Source: CAVTPU01 sp963736695 (lineage in GTDB: Bacteria; Actinomycetota; Actinomycetes; Mycobacteriales; Micromonosporaceae). Taken from it: a stretch of 64,000 nt of DNA. Both the position numbers and the translations under genes were made by a program. Shown one piece after another: positions 18,966-28,573 of the stretch (its first letter is position 1; each line of letters opens with the position of its first letter). Below the pieces are notes generated by a model. That model did no database searches. It saw nothing but the letters and a program-made list of their open reading frames with translations, and was not told where the DNA came from. The DNA lies in the NCBI GenBank assembly GCA_963736695.1, contig CAVTPU010000004.1, positions 2,666,001 to 2,730,000 of the forward strand, written 5' to 3'.

Positions 18966-19613
18966 ATGACGGTAGCTCGTGATAGGCGCCGCCAAGCGAC
19001 GCATGAGATGACACCCGGGCAGGCGCTTGTCGAACTGCACGCGGGAAACCACCGATTCGTCACCGACACCGCGCTCCACCCAAACCAGGACTCCGTGCGA
19101 CGGGAAGCGGTCGCGACTGGCCAGCGACCGTTCGCCGTGATCTTCGGATGCTCCGATTCCAGACTCGGAGCTGAGATCATCTTTGACCAGGGCCTCGGCG
19201 ACCTCTTTGTGATTCGAACGGCTGGGCACACCGTCGGCCCGGAGGTGCTGGGCAGCATCGACTATGCCGTGACGGTGCTGCACACCCCGCTCGTCGTAGT
19301 GCTCGGCCACAGCTCGTGTGGTGCGGTGCACGCCGCGCACGAGGCCGTCGTCAATGGCCAATCGCCACTCGGGCATCTGAGCGCGGTGGTCAGCCCCATC
19401 ATTCCCAGTGCGGCCATGGTGATGTCACAGAAACCAACTGCGGCGATCCAGGTGCCGATTGTCGATCGCATTGTCGACGTGCACGTCAGGCGCACCGTTC
19501 GCCTGTTGCAGCGCCGGTCGACGGCACTGACCGATGCGGTGCGCGCCCGGCGTTGCTCGGTCGTGGGAATGTCCTATCAACTCGACCTCGGTCGAATCCG
19601 GGTCATCGCTTGA
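18966..19613 (+). CDS. Beta-class carbonic anhydrase
   Basis: Interconverts CO2 and bicarbonate with a zinc ion. The zinc ligands and the catalytic dyad are visible: Cys62, Asp64 and Arg66 in GCSDSR, His115 and Cys118 in GHSSCGAV. The length of 215 residues is normal for the family and there is no signal peptide, so it should be cytoplasmic. About 290 bases without a gene separate it from the divergent protease. That gap contains an AT-rich stretch (about 18775-18790, TTATATATGTAAG) that could hold promoters for either gene. Confidence 0.96.
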   Translation: MTVARDRRRQATHEMTPGQALVELHAGNHRFVTDTALHPNQDSVRREAVATGQRPFAVIFGCSDSRLGAEIIFDQGLGDLFVIRTAGHTVGPEVLGSIDYAVTVLHTPLVVVLGHSSCGAVHAAHEAVVNGQSPLGHLSAVVSPIIPSAAMVMSQKPTAAIQVPIVDRIVDVHVRRTVRLLQRRSTALTDAVRARRCSVVGMSYQLDLGRIRVIA

Positions 19614-19722
19614 TAACGAAAGCCCCCTGAGGTCTCGACCGATCGGATCGATCGATTTACGCTGTTCTTCTTATCGAACAGCTCATGTCGCGATCACGCT
19701 CTGTCACCTTCGGAGGGTCTCC

Positions 19723-20493
19723 GTGTCCCAGCAATATGACACGCTCAGCGACCGCTATGACCAGTCGAAGGCGCTGCCGGTGGGGCGAGCCGAGCAGTCG
19801 ACGCTGCTGGCTGCACTTCCGGACCTGAGCGGGGCCTCGGTGCTCGACGTCGGCTGCGGGTCGGGGTTCTATTCCCGACTCTTCGCCCGTCGAGGAGCGT
19901 CGCGCGTGCACGGAGTCGACGCCTCCGCCCCGATGATCGCCCAAGCACGTGACATCGAGCGACGAGAAAACCTCGGCATCTCCTATGACGTCTGCGACGC
20001 TGGCGCACTTCCCGTGCTCGGCGCGTTCGATGTGGTCACTGCGATCTGGCTGGTCGGTTATGCCGAGACCACCGAGCGACTGGGTCGCATGCTGGGCACG
20101 CTGCATGCAAACCTCACCGAGGGCGGCACGCTCGTTGTTCTCGCGCCCAACCCCGACTTCGACTGGCACGCGGTGACGTCCTATCCCCGATATGGACTGA
20201 CCATCAGCCCGACGACTGTCACGGCGGGCGATGGGAATTCGGGCGACGGGCAAGGTCTAGCCGAGAGGCAGGGTTCGATCGTCCGGTTTCACACCGATCC
20301 GCCATTCGAGGTCGAGGGACTCTCATGGCCGCCTGGAGTCGTCGAAGCGGCCATTGTGGACGCCGGACTCACCGATCCGCACCGACACCCCGTCACGGTG
20401 CCCACCGACACGCCGACGCCTGGCACTGCCGACTTCTGGACCGACCTCGTGGCGAATCCCACGTTCGCCGTCTTCACCGCCACCCGCCGATAG
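19723..20493 (+). CDS. Class I SAM-dependent methyltransferase
   Basis: Cytoplasmic methyltransferase of 256 residues with the Rossmann motif I VLDVGCGSGFYSRLFARRG, the acidic end of strand 2 in VHGVDASAPM, and motif III-like region FDVVTAIWLVGYAE. The substrate cannot be told from sequence. I chose GTG 19723 because GGAGGG is six bases ahead; upstream codons belong to the intergenic region after the carbonic anhydrase. It ends nine bases from the convergent dpp operon. Confidence 0.9.
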   Translation: MSQQYDTLSDRYDQSKALPVGRAEQSTLLAALPDLSGASVLDVGCGSGFYSRLFARRGASRVHGVDASAPMIAQARDIERRENLGISYDVCDAGALPVLGAFDVVTAIWLVGYAETTERLGRMLGTLHANLTEGGTLVVLAPNPDFDWHAVTSYPRYGLTISPTTVTAGDGNSGDGQGLAERQGSIVRFHTDPPFEVEGLSWPPGVVEAAIVDAGLTDPHRHPVTVPTDTPTPGTADFWTDLVANPTFAVFTATRR

Positions 20494-20502
20494 TCCGGCG
20501 CC

Positions 20503-21564
20503 TCACCCCACCAGATCTGGGCGGACCAACTCCGGGGCCACGGTGTGCCGGGGCAGGGTGCCCGCCGCGATCTCGTCCACGAAATGGCACGCCACGCGAT
20601 GTCCAGGCGCCGTCTCCGCCAACGTCGGCCGTTCCACCCGGCAGCGGGTCGGCTGAGCCCACGGGCACCGGGTGTGAAAGCGACAGCCCGTCGGCGGATT
20701 GGCCGGCGAGGGCAGGTCGCCGGTGAGCAGCAACCGCTCCCGACGGTCCTCCACCATCGGATCGGGCACCGGCACGGCCGACATGAGGGCTTTCGTATAG
20801 GGATGACGGGGCGCGCGATAGAGATCGTCGCTGGACGCCTCCTCGACGAGCCCGCCGAGATACATCACTCCGACGGTGTCGCTGATGTGCCGCACCACCG
20901 CGAGGTCATGCGCGATGATCAGATAGGTCAGACCCCGCTCGTCCTGCAGATCCTCCATGAGGTTGAGCACCTGCGCCTGAATCGACACGTCCAGCGCCGA
21001 GACGGGCTCGTCGGCGACGATGAGGTCAGGACTCAACACCAGCGCGCGGGCGATTCCGATGCGCTGCCGTTGACCGCCGGAGAACTCGTACGGATATTTG
21101 CGTAGTGCGGACCCGGGCAGGCCAACCGCGTCGAGGGTCTCCCGAAGTCGTTGACTGGTGGCGTGCTTGTCGGCGGCGAGGCCGTGCGCGCCGAGTCCCT
21201 CGGCGAGCAACGACTCGACAGACTGGCGAGGGTCCAGACTGGACAGTGGATCCTGGAAGATCATCTGCATGCGGCGCCTCATCCGGCGCAGCTGCTCGCC
21301 TTGAAGGGCGCGGATGTCGACTCCGTCAAAGATGATCTGCCCATCGGTCGGCTCCACTAGGCGAAGAAGCCCTCGGCCCAACGTCGACTTGCCGCACCCC
21401 GACTCCCCGACGAGACCGTAGGTCTCGCCCGGCAGGATCGATAGCGAAACGCCGTCAACGGCGAAGACATGGCCAACCGTGCGGTCGAAGAGTAGTCCGC
21501 TCTTGATCGGAAAGTGCACCTTGAGGTCGCGCAGCTCGACCAACGGCGCCGGAGAACCTGTCAT
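20503..21564 (-). CDS. dppF: Dipeptide/oligopeptide ABC transporter ATP-binding protein (DppF/OppF type)
   Basis: Second ATPase of the peptide importer, 353 residues. Walker A is GESGCGKSTLGRGL, the signature is FSGGQRQRIGIARAL, and Walker B is LIVADEPVSALD. The C-terminal oligo_HPY extension with PPTGCRFHTRCPWAQ carries the cysteines (probable iron-sulfur site) typical of DppD/DppF. Its ATG overlaps the stop of dppD by one base (TAATG). It is the last gene of a minus-strand operon that runs dppA-dppB-dppC-dppD-dppF. Confidence 0.95.
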   Translation of the reverse strand: MTGSPAPLVELRDLKVHFPIKSGLLFDRTVGHVFAVDGVSLSILPGETYGLVGESGCGKSTLGRGLLRLVEPTDGQIIFDGVDIRALQGEQLRRMRRRMQMIFQDPLSSLDPRQSVESLLAEGLGAHGLAADKHATSQRLRETLDAVGLPGSALRKYPYEFSGGQRQRIGIARALVLSPDLIVADEPVSALDVSIQAQVLNLMEDLQDERGLTYLIIAHDLAVVRHISDTVGVMYLGGLVEEASSDDLYRAPRHPYTKALMSAVPVPDPMVEDRRERLLLTGDLPSPANPPTGCRFHTRCPWAQPTRCRVERPTLAETAPGHRVACHFVDEIAAGTLPRHTVAPELVRPDLVG

Positions 21565-22547
21565 TAGACCGCCACCTCTTCGGAGACCGGGTTCACGCAT
21601 CGCAGATCGCCGCCGTGGGCGGTCGTCACCAACGGCGGCGGCCCGTCGAGGCAGGAGTCGGTCACCCGGTCGCAGCGGGGTGCGAAGGCACACCCCTGTG
21701 ACCACGCAATGTTGTCGGCGACACACCCACGGATCGCATGTAGCCGCTCACCGCGCGGCGCGTCGAGACGGGGCACCGACGCCAACAACCCGTGTGTGTA
21801 TGGATGCCGGGGCCGGGCGAACAACTCGTGCCGGCCGGCCCGCTCGACGATCCGGCCGCCATAGAGCACATTGACTGTGTCACAGAGCCCGGCCACGACC
21901 CCGAGATCATGCGTGATCATGATGAGCGCGGTGCCTGTCTCGTCGACCAGTTGCTTGAGCAGAGTCAGAATCTGGGCCTGAATCGTCACGTCGAGCGCGG
22001 TGGTCGGTTCATCGGCGATGAGCAGCCGCGGACGGCACGCCAACGCGATGGCGATGAGCGCCCGCTGGCGCATGCCGCCGGAGATCTGATGTGGATATTC
22101 GACGAGTCGTCGGTCGGGATCCGGAATGCCAACGGAGTCGAGCAGGTCGCGGGCGTGACGCAGGGCAACTGCACGTGACTGCCCTTGGTGGCGTTCGAGC
22201 ACCTCGGCCACCTGCACGCCGAGCGGAACCACCGGATTGAGCGAGGACAAGGGATCCTGGAAGATCATGCCGATCTCGCGCCCCCGCCGATCACGCATCT
22301 CATCCGCGCGAAGGCCGAGCAGGTCGACACCGTCGAAGAGCACCTCGCCGGAGACGGTGTTGCCCCGCTTCGGCAGCAAGCCCATGATCGCCAGACTCGT
22401 CACGCTCTTGCCGCAACCCGACTCGCCGACCAGCCCGATGGTCTGGCCCGGACGCACGGAGAAACTCACGTTGTCCACGGCAATCGACGGGGACTCGCCG
22501 CGTCGAGTGAATACAACATTCAAATCTCGTACGTCGAGCAGGCTCAT
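21564..22547 (-). CDS. dppD: Dipeptide/oligopeptide ABC transporter ATP-binding protein (DppD/OppD type)
   Basis: First ATPase of the importer, 327 residues. Walker A is GESGCGKSVTSLAIMG, the signature ISGGMRQRALIAIAL, and Walker B LLIADEPTTALD. The C-terminal extension includes GCAFAPRCDRVTDSCL with the conserved cysteines. I chose ATG 22547 (MSLLDVRDLNV), where the family alignment normally begins. It follows dppC after 40 bases. Confidence 0.95.
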   Translation of the reverse strand: MSLLDVRDLNVVFTRRGESPSIAVDNVSFSVRPGQTIGLVGESGCGKSVTSLAIMGLLPKRGNTVSGEVLFDGVDLLGLRADEMRDRRGREIGMIFQDPLSSLNPVVPLGVQVAEVLERHQGQSRAVALRHARDLLDSVGIPDPDRRLVEYPHQISGGMRQRALIAIALACRPRLLIADEPTTALDVTIQAQILTLLKQLVDETGTALIMITHDLGVVAGLCDTVNVLYGGRIVERAGRHELFARPRHPYTHGLLASVPRLDAPRGERLHAIRGCVADNIAWSQGCAFAPRCDRVTDSCLDGPPPLVTTAHGGDLRCVNPVSEEVAV

Positions 22548-22587
22548 GCTGGATGTGTCCCTTCTCCGCGATGGTCGGCCATCGATC

Positions 22588-23571
22588 TCAGCGCCGGTTC
22601 TTGGGGTCGATCGCCTCACGCATCGCCTCACCGAGCAGAGTGAACCCGAGCGCGACCACGACAATCGCGACGGCGGGGAAGTAGGCAAGCTCGGGGCGCA
22701 CCTCGAAATATCGTTGACCGTCGACTCCGAGCATCAGGCCCCACTCGGCTCGGTTGATGTCGGGGTCGCCCAAGCCGAGGAACGACAGCGCGGCGGCGTC
22801 CAAAATGGCCACCGCAAAGGTCAACGTCGCCTGGACGATGACCACCGTCATGGAGTTGGGCAGCACATGCCGCAGCACGATGTTGCGTTCCTTGACTCCC
22901 AATGCCCGGGCGGCGAGCACGTGGTCGCTCTCCCGTTGCGCCAGCATCGATCCGCGCAGCAGCCGCGCGAAGATCGGCACGTTCACCGCCGCGACCGCAA
23001 AGATCACCGTCCACTGACTGGAGTGGCTCGCCATCGCGACCAGTGTGATCGCGAGCAATAGGCTGGGCAGGGCCAACATGACGTCGGTCAGCCGCATTAA
23101 CGCGACATCGACCCAGCCGCTGACCGCGCCGGCGACCGCGCCGACACCGATGCCGAGAACGAGGCCGATCAGTGTGGCGACCACCCCGACGAACAGGGTC
23201 TGTCGCGACCCATAGACCAGTCGCGACGCGAAGTCCCGCCCGAGCGGGTCGGAACCGAGGGGGAAACCGGATCGTGCGCCGGGAATCGCGTCGACGCGTA
23301 CATCTCGGTTGAGTTCTTGAAAGCGTTCCAGCGGGTCGTGCGGGGCGATGAGCGGCGCGAAGACCGCCACGAGAATGAACAATCCGACGATGACCGCGCC
23401 GGTGATCGCCACTGGGTTGCGGCGCAGCCGGCGCACGGCGTCTCGCATGAGGCTGACGCCACCGGGGTCGGCCGTCGCCTGAACCAGCGCCTCCAACCGG
23501 GCCTTCTTGCGGTCGGCGAGCACGCCGATGCTTCGTTCGCTCACGCCGGTCACCTCGCTTCTCTCGCTCAT
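22588..23571 (-). CDS. dppC: Peptide ABC transporter permease (DppC/OppC type)
   Basis: Membrane channel subunit with a polar N-terminus of about 50 residues, a first helix at RNPVAITGAVIVGLFILVAV, and five more helices. The inner-membrane EAA loop that contacts the ATPases is ARALGVKERNIVLRHVLPN. The start (ATG 23571, MSERSEVTG) overlaps the dppB stop by four bases. An open frame continues upstream across the whole of dppB, but that is a shadow frame rich in Arg and Pro. Confidence 0.95.
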   Translation of the reverse strand: MSERSEVTGVSERSIGVLADRKKARLEALVQATADPGGVSLMRDAVRRLRRNPVAITGAVIVGLFILVAVFAPLIAPHDPLERFQELNRDVRVDAIPGARSGFPLGSDPLGRDFASRLVYGSRQTLFVGVVATLIGLVLGIGVGAVAGAVSGWVDVALMRLTDVMLALPSLLLAITLVAMASHSSQWTVIFAVAAVNVPIFARLLRGSMLAQRESDHVLAARALGVKERNIVLRHVLPNSMTVVIVQATLTFAVAILDAAALSFLGLGDPDINRAEWGLMLGVDGQRYFEVRPELAYFPAVAIVVVALGFTLLGEAMREAIDPKNRR

Positions 23572-24575
23572 CGCACTCGCACCCTCGGGTCGATGACCGC
23601 GTAGGAGAGGTCGACCAACAGATTGACCACCACGAACACCAGCGCCGCGAGAAGGATGAGCGCCTGCAGCACGGGATAGTCCCGACCCCCGCTGATGGAG
23701 TCGGTGATCAGGGTGCCGAGACCACCCCAGTTGTAGACCTTCTCGGTGAGCACCGCCCCGGCGAGCAGCGCGCCGGTCTGCAAGCCGATCGTCGTGACCA
23801 CGGGAAGCAGCGCGTTGCGCAGCACGTGCCTGCCACGGATCGTGCGACGACGCAGTCCCTTCGCCTCGGCGGTGCGCACGTAGTCTTCGCTGACCACGTC
23901 GAGCACGCTGGCTCGGGTGATCCGCACGATGATGGCGAGCGGAATGGTCGCCAGGGTCGCCGCCGGCAGAAGCAGATGCCATAGGGCGTCGGCGGTCGCG
24001 TCGAGTTCGCCGGTGAGTAGTCCATCGAGGACGAAGAAGCCGGTGACGTCGGTGTTGTCGATGCCGGTGCTGATCCGGCCGGACGGCGGGAACCAGTGGA
24101 CGTCTTGGGTGAGCAGGTCCTTGAGCAGATAGCCAAGGAAGAAGATGGGAATGGAGAGCCCGAGCAGGGTGCCGCCGATGGTCAGGTTGTCGAGCGCCCT
24201 GCCGTGATATCGGGCGGCGAGATAGCCCAGCGGAACACCGAGCCCGACTGCGATGATCATCGCGCCGAGGGCCAACTCGATGGTCGCCGGAAATGCTCGA
24301 CCGATCACGTCGAGGACCGGATCGCCGGTGCGGATCGAGTTGCCGAAGTCTCCGACGAAGATGTTTCGCATGAATCTGCCGTATTGCACGAGGATCGGCT
24401 GGTCGTAACCGAGCGCTTTGATGAGCAGGGCCCTCCGCTCGGGGGTCGCTCGTTCGCCGAGGAGAGCCTCGACCGGCCCACCGGGCAGGTTTCTCAGCCA
24501 CATGAATATCAGCGCCGACAGCGCGATCAGGGTCACCGAGAGCTGAAGCAGCCGGCGCACGATGATTCGCAACAT
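23568..24575 (-). CDS. dppB: Peptide ABC transporter permease (DppB/OppB type)
   Basis: Membrane channel subunit of 335 residues beginning MLRIIVRRLLQLSVTLIALS, the usual DppB start with the first helix at once. The extracytoplasmic loop, GNSIRTGDPVLDVIGRAFP and the EAA loop RTAEAKGLRRRTIRGRHVLRNA are present. It lies 93 bases after the binding-protein gene and overlaps dppC by four bases. Confidence 0.95.
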   Translation of the reverse strand: MLRIIVRRLLQLSVTLIALSALIFMWLRNLPGGPVEALLGERATPERRALLIKALGYDQPILVQYGRFMRNIFVGDFGNSIRTGDPVLDVIGRAFPATIELALGAMIIAVGLGVPLGYLAARYHGRALDNLTIGGTLLGLSIPIFFLGYLLKDLLTQDVHWFPPSGRISTGIDNTDVTGFFVLDGLLTGELDATADALWHLLLPAATLATIPLAIIVRITRASVLDVVSEDYVRTAEAKGLRRRTIRGRHVLRNALLPVVTTIGLQTGALLAGAVLTEKVYNWGGLGTLITDSISGGRDYPVLQALILLAALVFVVVNLLVDLSYAVIDPRVRVR

Positions 24576-24668
24576 CTCTCAATCACCAGGTTTTCTCGAC
24601 CGACCGGCCCAGGCCCGCAAAACCGCCCGGGCCTGGGCCGATGAACGTGCGAAGTCAGCCGCTGATCG

Positions 24669-26347
24669 TCACTTGGCGGACAGGCTGATGGTGTTGAATC
24701 GCTCGTCGGTCAGCGGGCTGGCGATCAGTCCGTTGACCTGCTTGGTCACCACGATGGCGGGCGGGGCGTGCCAGATGGGGATGGCCGGCAGCCACTTCGC
24801 TGCGATGTCCCGGTTGACCTGCTCCCAGGCGGCCTTCTTCTGCGCATCGTCGACGGTGCCGTCGGCCTTGGCGATGGCGGCGAACATCTCGGTGACACCC
24901 TCGTCGCCAAACTCGGCCTTGCCCCGGCCGAAGAACGTTCCGACGAAGTTGCCCGCGTCGTTATAGTCGCCGGTCCAGCCGAGGATGTGCAGGTCCTGCT
25001 TGCCGAACTGCTGCACGTCGTCCTTATATCCACCGTTCCACGGCCGCGGCACACCGGTGACCTTGATTCCGACGGCCTGCAGGTCGTTGGCGAGAACCGT
25101 GAAGATCTCCTGCGGGTTCGGCATGTATGGCCGGGAGACGTCCGGCGGATAGTAGAAGTTGAGCGTCAACCCCTCGGCGCCAGCCTCTTTGAGCAGCTGC
25201 TTGGCCTTGTCCGGGTTGTATTCATATTTCTGTGCGTCGGGGGCATAGCCGACGACGGTGTCGGGCAGGAACTGGCTCGGCGACGGTCGCACCGCTCGGG
25301 GCCTTCGTCTGCACCAACTGCTCGCGGTTGAGGGCGTGGGCGATCGCCTGACGCACCCGCAGGTCCTTGAGCTTCGGGTTCTTCTGGTTGATGCCCGAGG
25401 TAGAGGACGTTGAAGGCGGGTCGGTTGATGACCTGGAATCCCTCGTCCGCCAAGCGCCTTGCGGTCGGCCGGGGCGGGGAAGTCGATGCCGTGCACGGTG
25501 CCTGCACGCAACTCCTGCTTGCGGGTCGTCTCGTCCTTGATGGTCTTGATGACGACCTTGTCGACCTTCGCCTTCTCACCCCAGTAGTCGGGGTTGCGGT
25601 TCAGCGTGATCTCGCCCTTGGCCTTGTCCCATCCGCCGAACGTGAACGGGCCGGTGCCCACCGGATGAGCGGTGGCGAACTCGCTGTATTCGAACGAGTC
25701 GCCGCTCTGCTTGACCTCGTCGGCGTTGAACTTCTTCAGCGCCTCCGGGCTCGCGATCGACAGCGAGGTGAGCGCGAAGGCTCCGGGGAACGCACCCTTG
25801 TAGCGGTTGAGCGTGAGAACCGCCGTCGAGTCGTCCTTAGCTTCGCACTTGTTGTAGATCGACGTACCCGCGTCTTTGGCCTCGTTCTTGGCGAAGCCAC
25901 CGAAGACGTCCATGTAGTAGATCATCTGCGATTGGGCCGCAGCGCCCTTCATGTTGGACCAGCGGTCGAAGTTGACGCAGACCGCCGCCGCGTTGAACGG
26001 CGTGCCGTCGTGGAACTTCACGCCCTTGCGCAGCTTGAACGTCCAGACTTTGCCATCGGGGTCGTGTTCCCAACTCTCGGCCAGCCCACCCTCGAGCTGC
26101 GCCGTGCCGGGCTTGTGCGCCACCAACGTGTCGAACATCTGCCGGGTCGGCCGGAACGACTCGCCGTCGTCGTTGAAGATCGGATCGAAGTTCTTCGGGT
26201 CGCCGGCACCAGCGAAGATGAAGGTGCCACCAGTCTTGAGTCGCCCTTGTCGGCATCGCGGTCGCTCTGCACACAGCCGGCCGCACCGACCGTTATCGCG
26301 GCAGCGGCCGCGATCGCCATGGCCGTTCTGAGCCTTCTTGCCTGCAT
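24669..26347 (-). pseudogene. dppA: Peptide ABC transporter substrate-binding lipoprotein with four apparent frameshifts
   Basis: Family-5 solute-binding protein of the operon. The true N-terminus, MQARRLRTAMAIAAAAA with lipobox VGAAGC, begins at ATG 26347 in one frame (GAGGTGAGAG ahead). The mature protein, from KTGGTFIFAGAGDPKNFDP, continues in another frame after one base appears to be missing near 26240. In the middle, three single-base gains near 25452, 25396 and 25278 move the family sequence through all frames (LADEGFQVINRP, then INQKNPKLKDLRVRQAIAHA, then SQFLPDTVVGYAP) and back. All segments still read as good family sequence. This is either recent decay or local sequencing error. 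The neighbouring genes are intact. Confidence 0.75.
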
Positions 26348-26831
26348 CTCTCACCTCTGTCATGCGCATGACCGACGCCGCAACGTTGGCGCCAGTCCGT
26401 GTGCGGCAGGCTAGTGGCCCAAAGGTTCGCAACGAAACATCTTTCCGATAATCGCTATCAATCCGACACCTGAGGAGAGACATATAATAGTATTTACGGT
26501 ACTGATTTGATCTTCATTGGCCGTTTCGATCTTGAATGATCGCCTCTGGGTGGATTAAAGATCACCAACCCACGGGTACGACCAACGCCCGGCGCAGCCG
26601 TCGCACGGCTTCGCACAGTGAGCCTCGGCGCTGTAGTGCACACCGGCACTGCCTGGATCCGCGAGCGGACCGGCGGTTCCTCACGCGAACTACCACATCA
26701 ACGTGTCAGAAATACGCGCTATGCCATGTGCCCGGAATCCTATAGTGAATCGCGAATCGCTAGTCACGGCTGTTAAAGCAGCCCACCCCCTGAGCGCCGA
26801 TCGACGACTAGCCTCAGGGCAGGAGGTGACG
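26348..26831. other. Non-coding spacer between dppA and the DprA-like gene
   Basis: I see no gene in this 484-base stretch. It is AT-richer than its surroundings, especially 26445-26560. Visible items are a TATAAT hexamer at 26483-26488, two related GATCTT(C/G)A repeats around 26510-26540, and a tandem 7-base repeat GAATCGC at 26747-26760 behind a TATAGT. The divergent promoters of the dpp operon and the DprA-like gene should lie here, but no -35/-10 pair is convincing. Confidence 0.5.
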
Positions 26832-27800
26832 ATGGGCCCGTACCGGCAGGACCGAGCGGCGTTGGTTGCGTTGACGCTGCTGCATGGCGCCAAGGAACTC
26901 GGACTAACTACGCCGCAGCTTCGTGCCCGCCTCAACCGTGGTGACTCGCCTTCCGACGTGCTCGCCACTGCCCACGAGAATACCGATCCGGATGATGGCC
27001 TGTTCGCCGTGCCCATGAACGCGTCCGAGCAGGCTTCGGCGCTGAGAATCCGTGAACGACTGCTTGCGGACGCCAATGCGCTTATCGACGGCTGGAACCA
27101 CGCGGGGCAGCACTTCGCAACGTACCTGGACGAGGACTACCCGCAGCAGCTCGCGACGGCGTTCGACAACCCGCTCGTCTTATTCTATGCCGGCACTCTT
27201 ACTGACGACTTCGCCAGTCTTGCCATCGTGGGCAGCCGCAAGCCCAGCAGCGACGGTCTGCGGTTCGCTGCCTCCCTCGCCACAGCGGCCGCCCGCACCG
27301 GGCTCACGGTGGTGGCGGGCCTTGCTCGCGGCATAGACCGCGCCGCCCATGACGCCGCGCTCGCTACACGTGGTCGCACAGTCGCGGTCATCGGGACGGG
27401 CCTAGACTGGGTCTATCCGCCCGAGCACGGGATTCTGCAGGGGCGCATCGCACGCGATGGGCTTGTCGTCTCTCAGTTCTCGCCCGGCACCGCTCCGGCC
27501 AAAAGCCACTTCCCGATTCGCAACGTGACCATGAGCGCCTATAGCGCCCTGACGGTGATCGTGGAGGCGGACGAGAAGTCCGGCACTAGGAATCAAGCTG
27601 AGGCGGCAGTGACACACGGTCGGCCACTGGTTCTAACCGCACAGGTCGCCACCGAGACCACCTGGGGTCGCAAGTACCTCGACGAAGGAAGGGATGTGAC
27701 AGTGGCATCCACCCCTGACGAGGCGATGGAGGCCGTCCGTAGCGTTCTTCGCCGACGCCAGCGCGTTCTGCAGTGGGCGGGCGTGGCGTCGGCCGAATGA
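26832..27800 (+). CDS. DprA-like SLOG-domain protein
   Basis: A 322-residue protein related to the DNA-processing protein DprA. An N-terminal helical region (about 1-90) precedes a Rossmann/SLOG domain with the nucleotide-binding motifs VGSRKPSSDG (134-142), GLARGIDRAAH (163-173) and the FPIRN segment (227-231). The stretch that in DprA reads RNRIIAGLS and later SGSLITA is here RNVTMSAYS and SGTRNQAEA, so it is a divergent family member and probably not the recombination mediator. ATG 26832 has AGGAGG six bases ahead. Its stop overlaps the start of a ComF-like phosphoribosyltransferase by four bases. I infer that the two work together on a nucleotide or on foreign DNA. Confidence 0.85.
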   Translation: MGPYRQDRAALVALTLLHGAKELGLTTPQLRARLNRGDSPSDVLATAHENTDPDDGLFAVPMNASEQASALRIRERLLADANALIDGWNHAGQHFATYLDEDYPQQLATAFDNPLVLFYAGTLTDDFASLAIVGSRKPSSDGLRFAASLATAAARTGLTVVAGLARGIDRAAHDAALATRGRTVAVIGTGLDWVYPPEHGILQGRIARDGLVVSQFSPGTAPAKSHFPIRNVTMSAYSALTVIVEADEKSGTRNQAEAAVTHGRPLVLTAQVATETTWGRKYLDEGRDVTVASTPDEAMEAVRSVLRRRQRVLQWAGVASAE

Positions 27801-28573
27801 GCCTGCCAGTCAACCCCGAATGGCTCGAAAGTGCCCGCTTGGCCCTAGCCAACGTCTATGTCGAGCAGCCGTGCCGCACGCTGCTTGTGGCGTGCCAGGT
27901 GTGCACGATGCCGGTCACTGGATACGAACACTGCTACAAGTGCAACGAGGATCGCAACGGTCCGTATGGTAGCGACCTCGCCGATCTGGTGGCTCCGCTT
28001 GCCTACGCGTGGGATGGTCAGTCGCAGCTCGGCAAAGACGTCTACAACTACAAGCAGGCCAATGCGCAGCTGGCGGTGGGCGCCAACGGTCGTCTCGCCG
28101 CATTGGTCTACACCTTTGGCACGGGGCACGAGCGCTGCCCGGAGCGGTTCCTGGGCCGAGCGGTGACAGCGAAGGCGTTCGTACCGTCACTGCAGGGAAA
28201 CCCTGGCACGCAGCTGGCCCGTATGGCGGACCGATTCCTGCCTGGCTGGCCGTCAATACCGGTAACTGCGGCGCTCACCATCCGCGATAGCGGCCTCCGA
28301 CGCGCCCTCGACCCCAGCCACTTTGTGGTGGAGCCCCAGGACGTGCCTGCAAATGCGCACGTGCTCGTCCTCGAAGACAGCTGGATCGCCGGGGGAAACA
28401 GCCAGTCAGTTGCCGTCGCTTTGAAACGGGCCGGAGCCGGCATGGTCACGGTCATACCCATCTGTCGTTTGCTCAAGCCAGGCTGGCTACACAATTCCCG
28501 CCACCGCGAGTCCGATCACCCGCAACGCTGGAGTCCGACGATTTGTCCGGTCACCGGATCCGCCTGCCCCTAA
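27797..28573 (+). CDS. ComF-like phosphoribosyltransferase with N-terminal zinc ribbon
   Basis: A 258-residue protein. Cys33, Cys36, Cys46 and Cys49 (CQVC and CYKC) form a zinc-ribbon like that of ComFC. The C-terminal type I phosphoribosyltransferase fold ends in a PRPP loop, VLVLEDSWIAGGNS (about 189-202). Canonical PRTases have two adjacent acidic residues and a TTG(G/A)T turn. Here the loop keeps an acidic pair (Glu-Asp) but has IAGGNS in place of the TTG turn, so PRPP binding or chemistry may differ. It is translationally coupled to the DprA-like gene. The pair is downstream of no competence genes, and no transport or pilus genes are near. Confidence 0.8.
   Translation: MSLPVNPEWLESARLALANVYVEQPCRTLLVACQVCTMPVTGYEHCYKCNEDRNGPYGSDLADLVAPLAYAWDGQSQLGKDVYNYKQANAQLAVGANGRLAALVYTFGTGHERCPERFLGRAVTAKAFVPSLQGNPGTQLARMADRFLPGWPSIPVTAALTIRDSGLRRALDPSHFVVEPQDVPANAHVLVLEDSWIAGGNSQSVAVALKRAGAGMVTVIPICRLLKPGWLHNSRHRESDHPQRWSPTICPVTGSACP

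Noticed and set aside
23572..24582. The dppC frame stays open upstream across the whole of dppB.
   Set aside because: The residues there are Arg/Pro/His-rich without family sequence; dppB is clear in another frame. It is a shadow caused by high GC.
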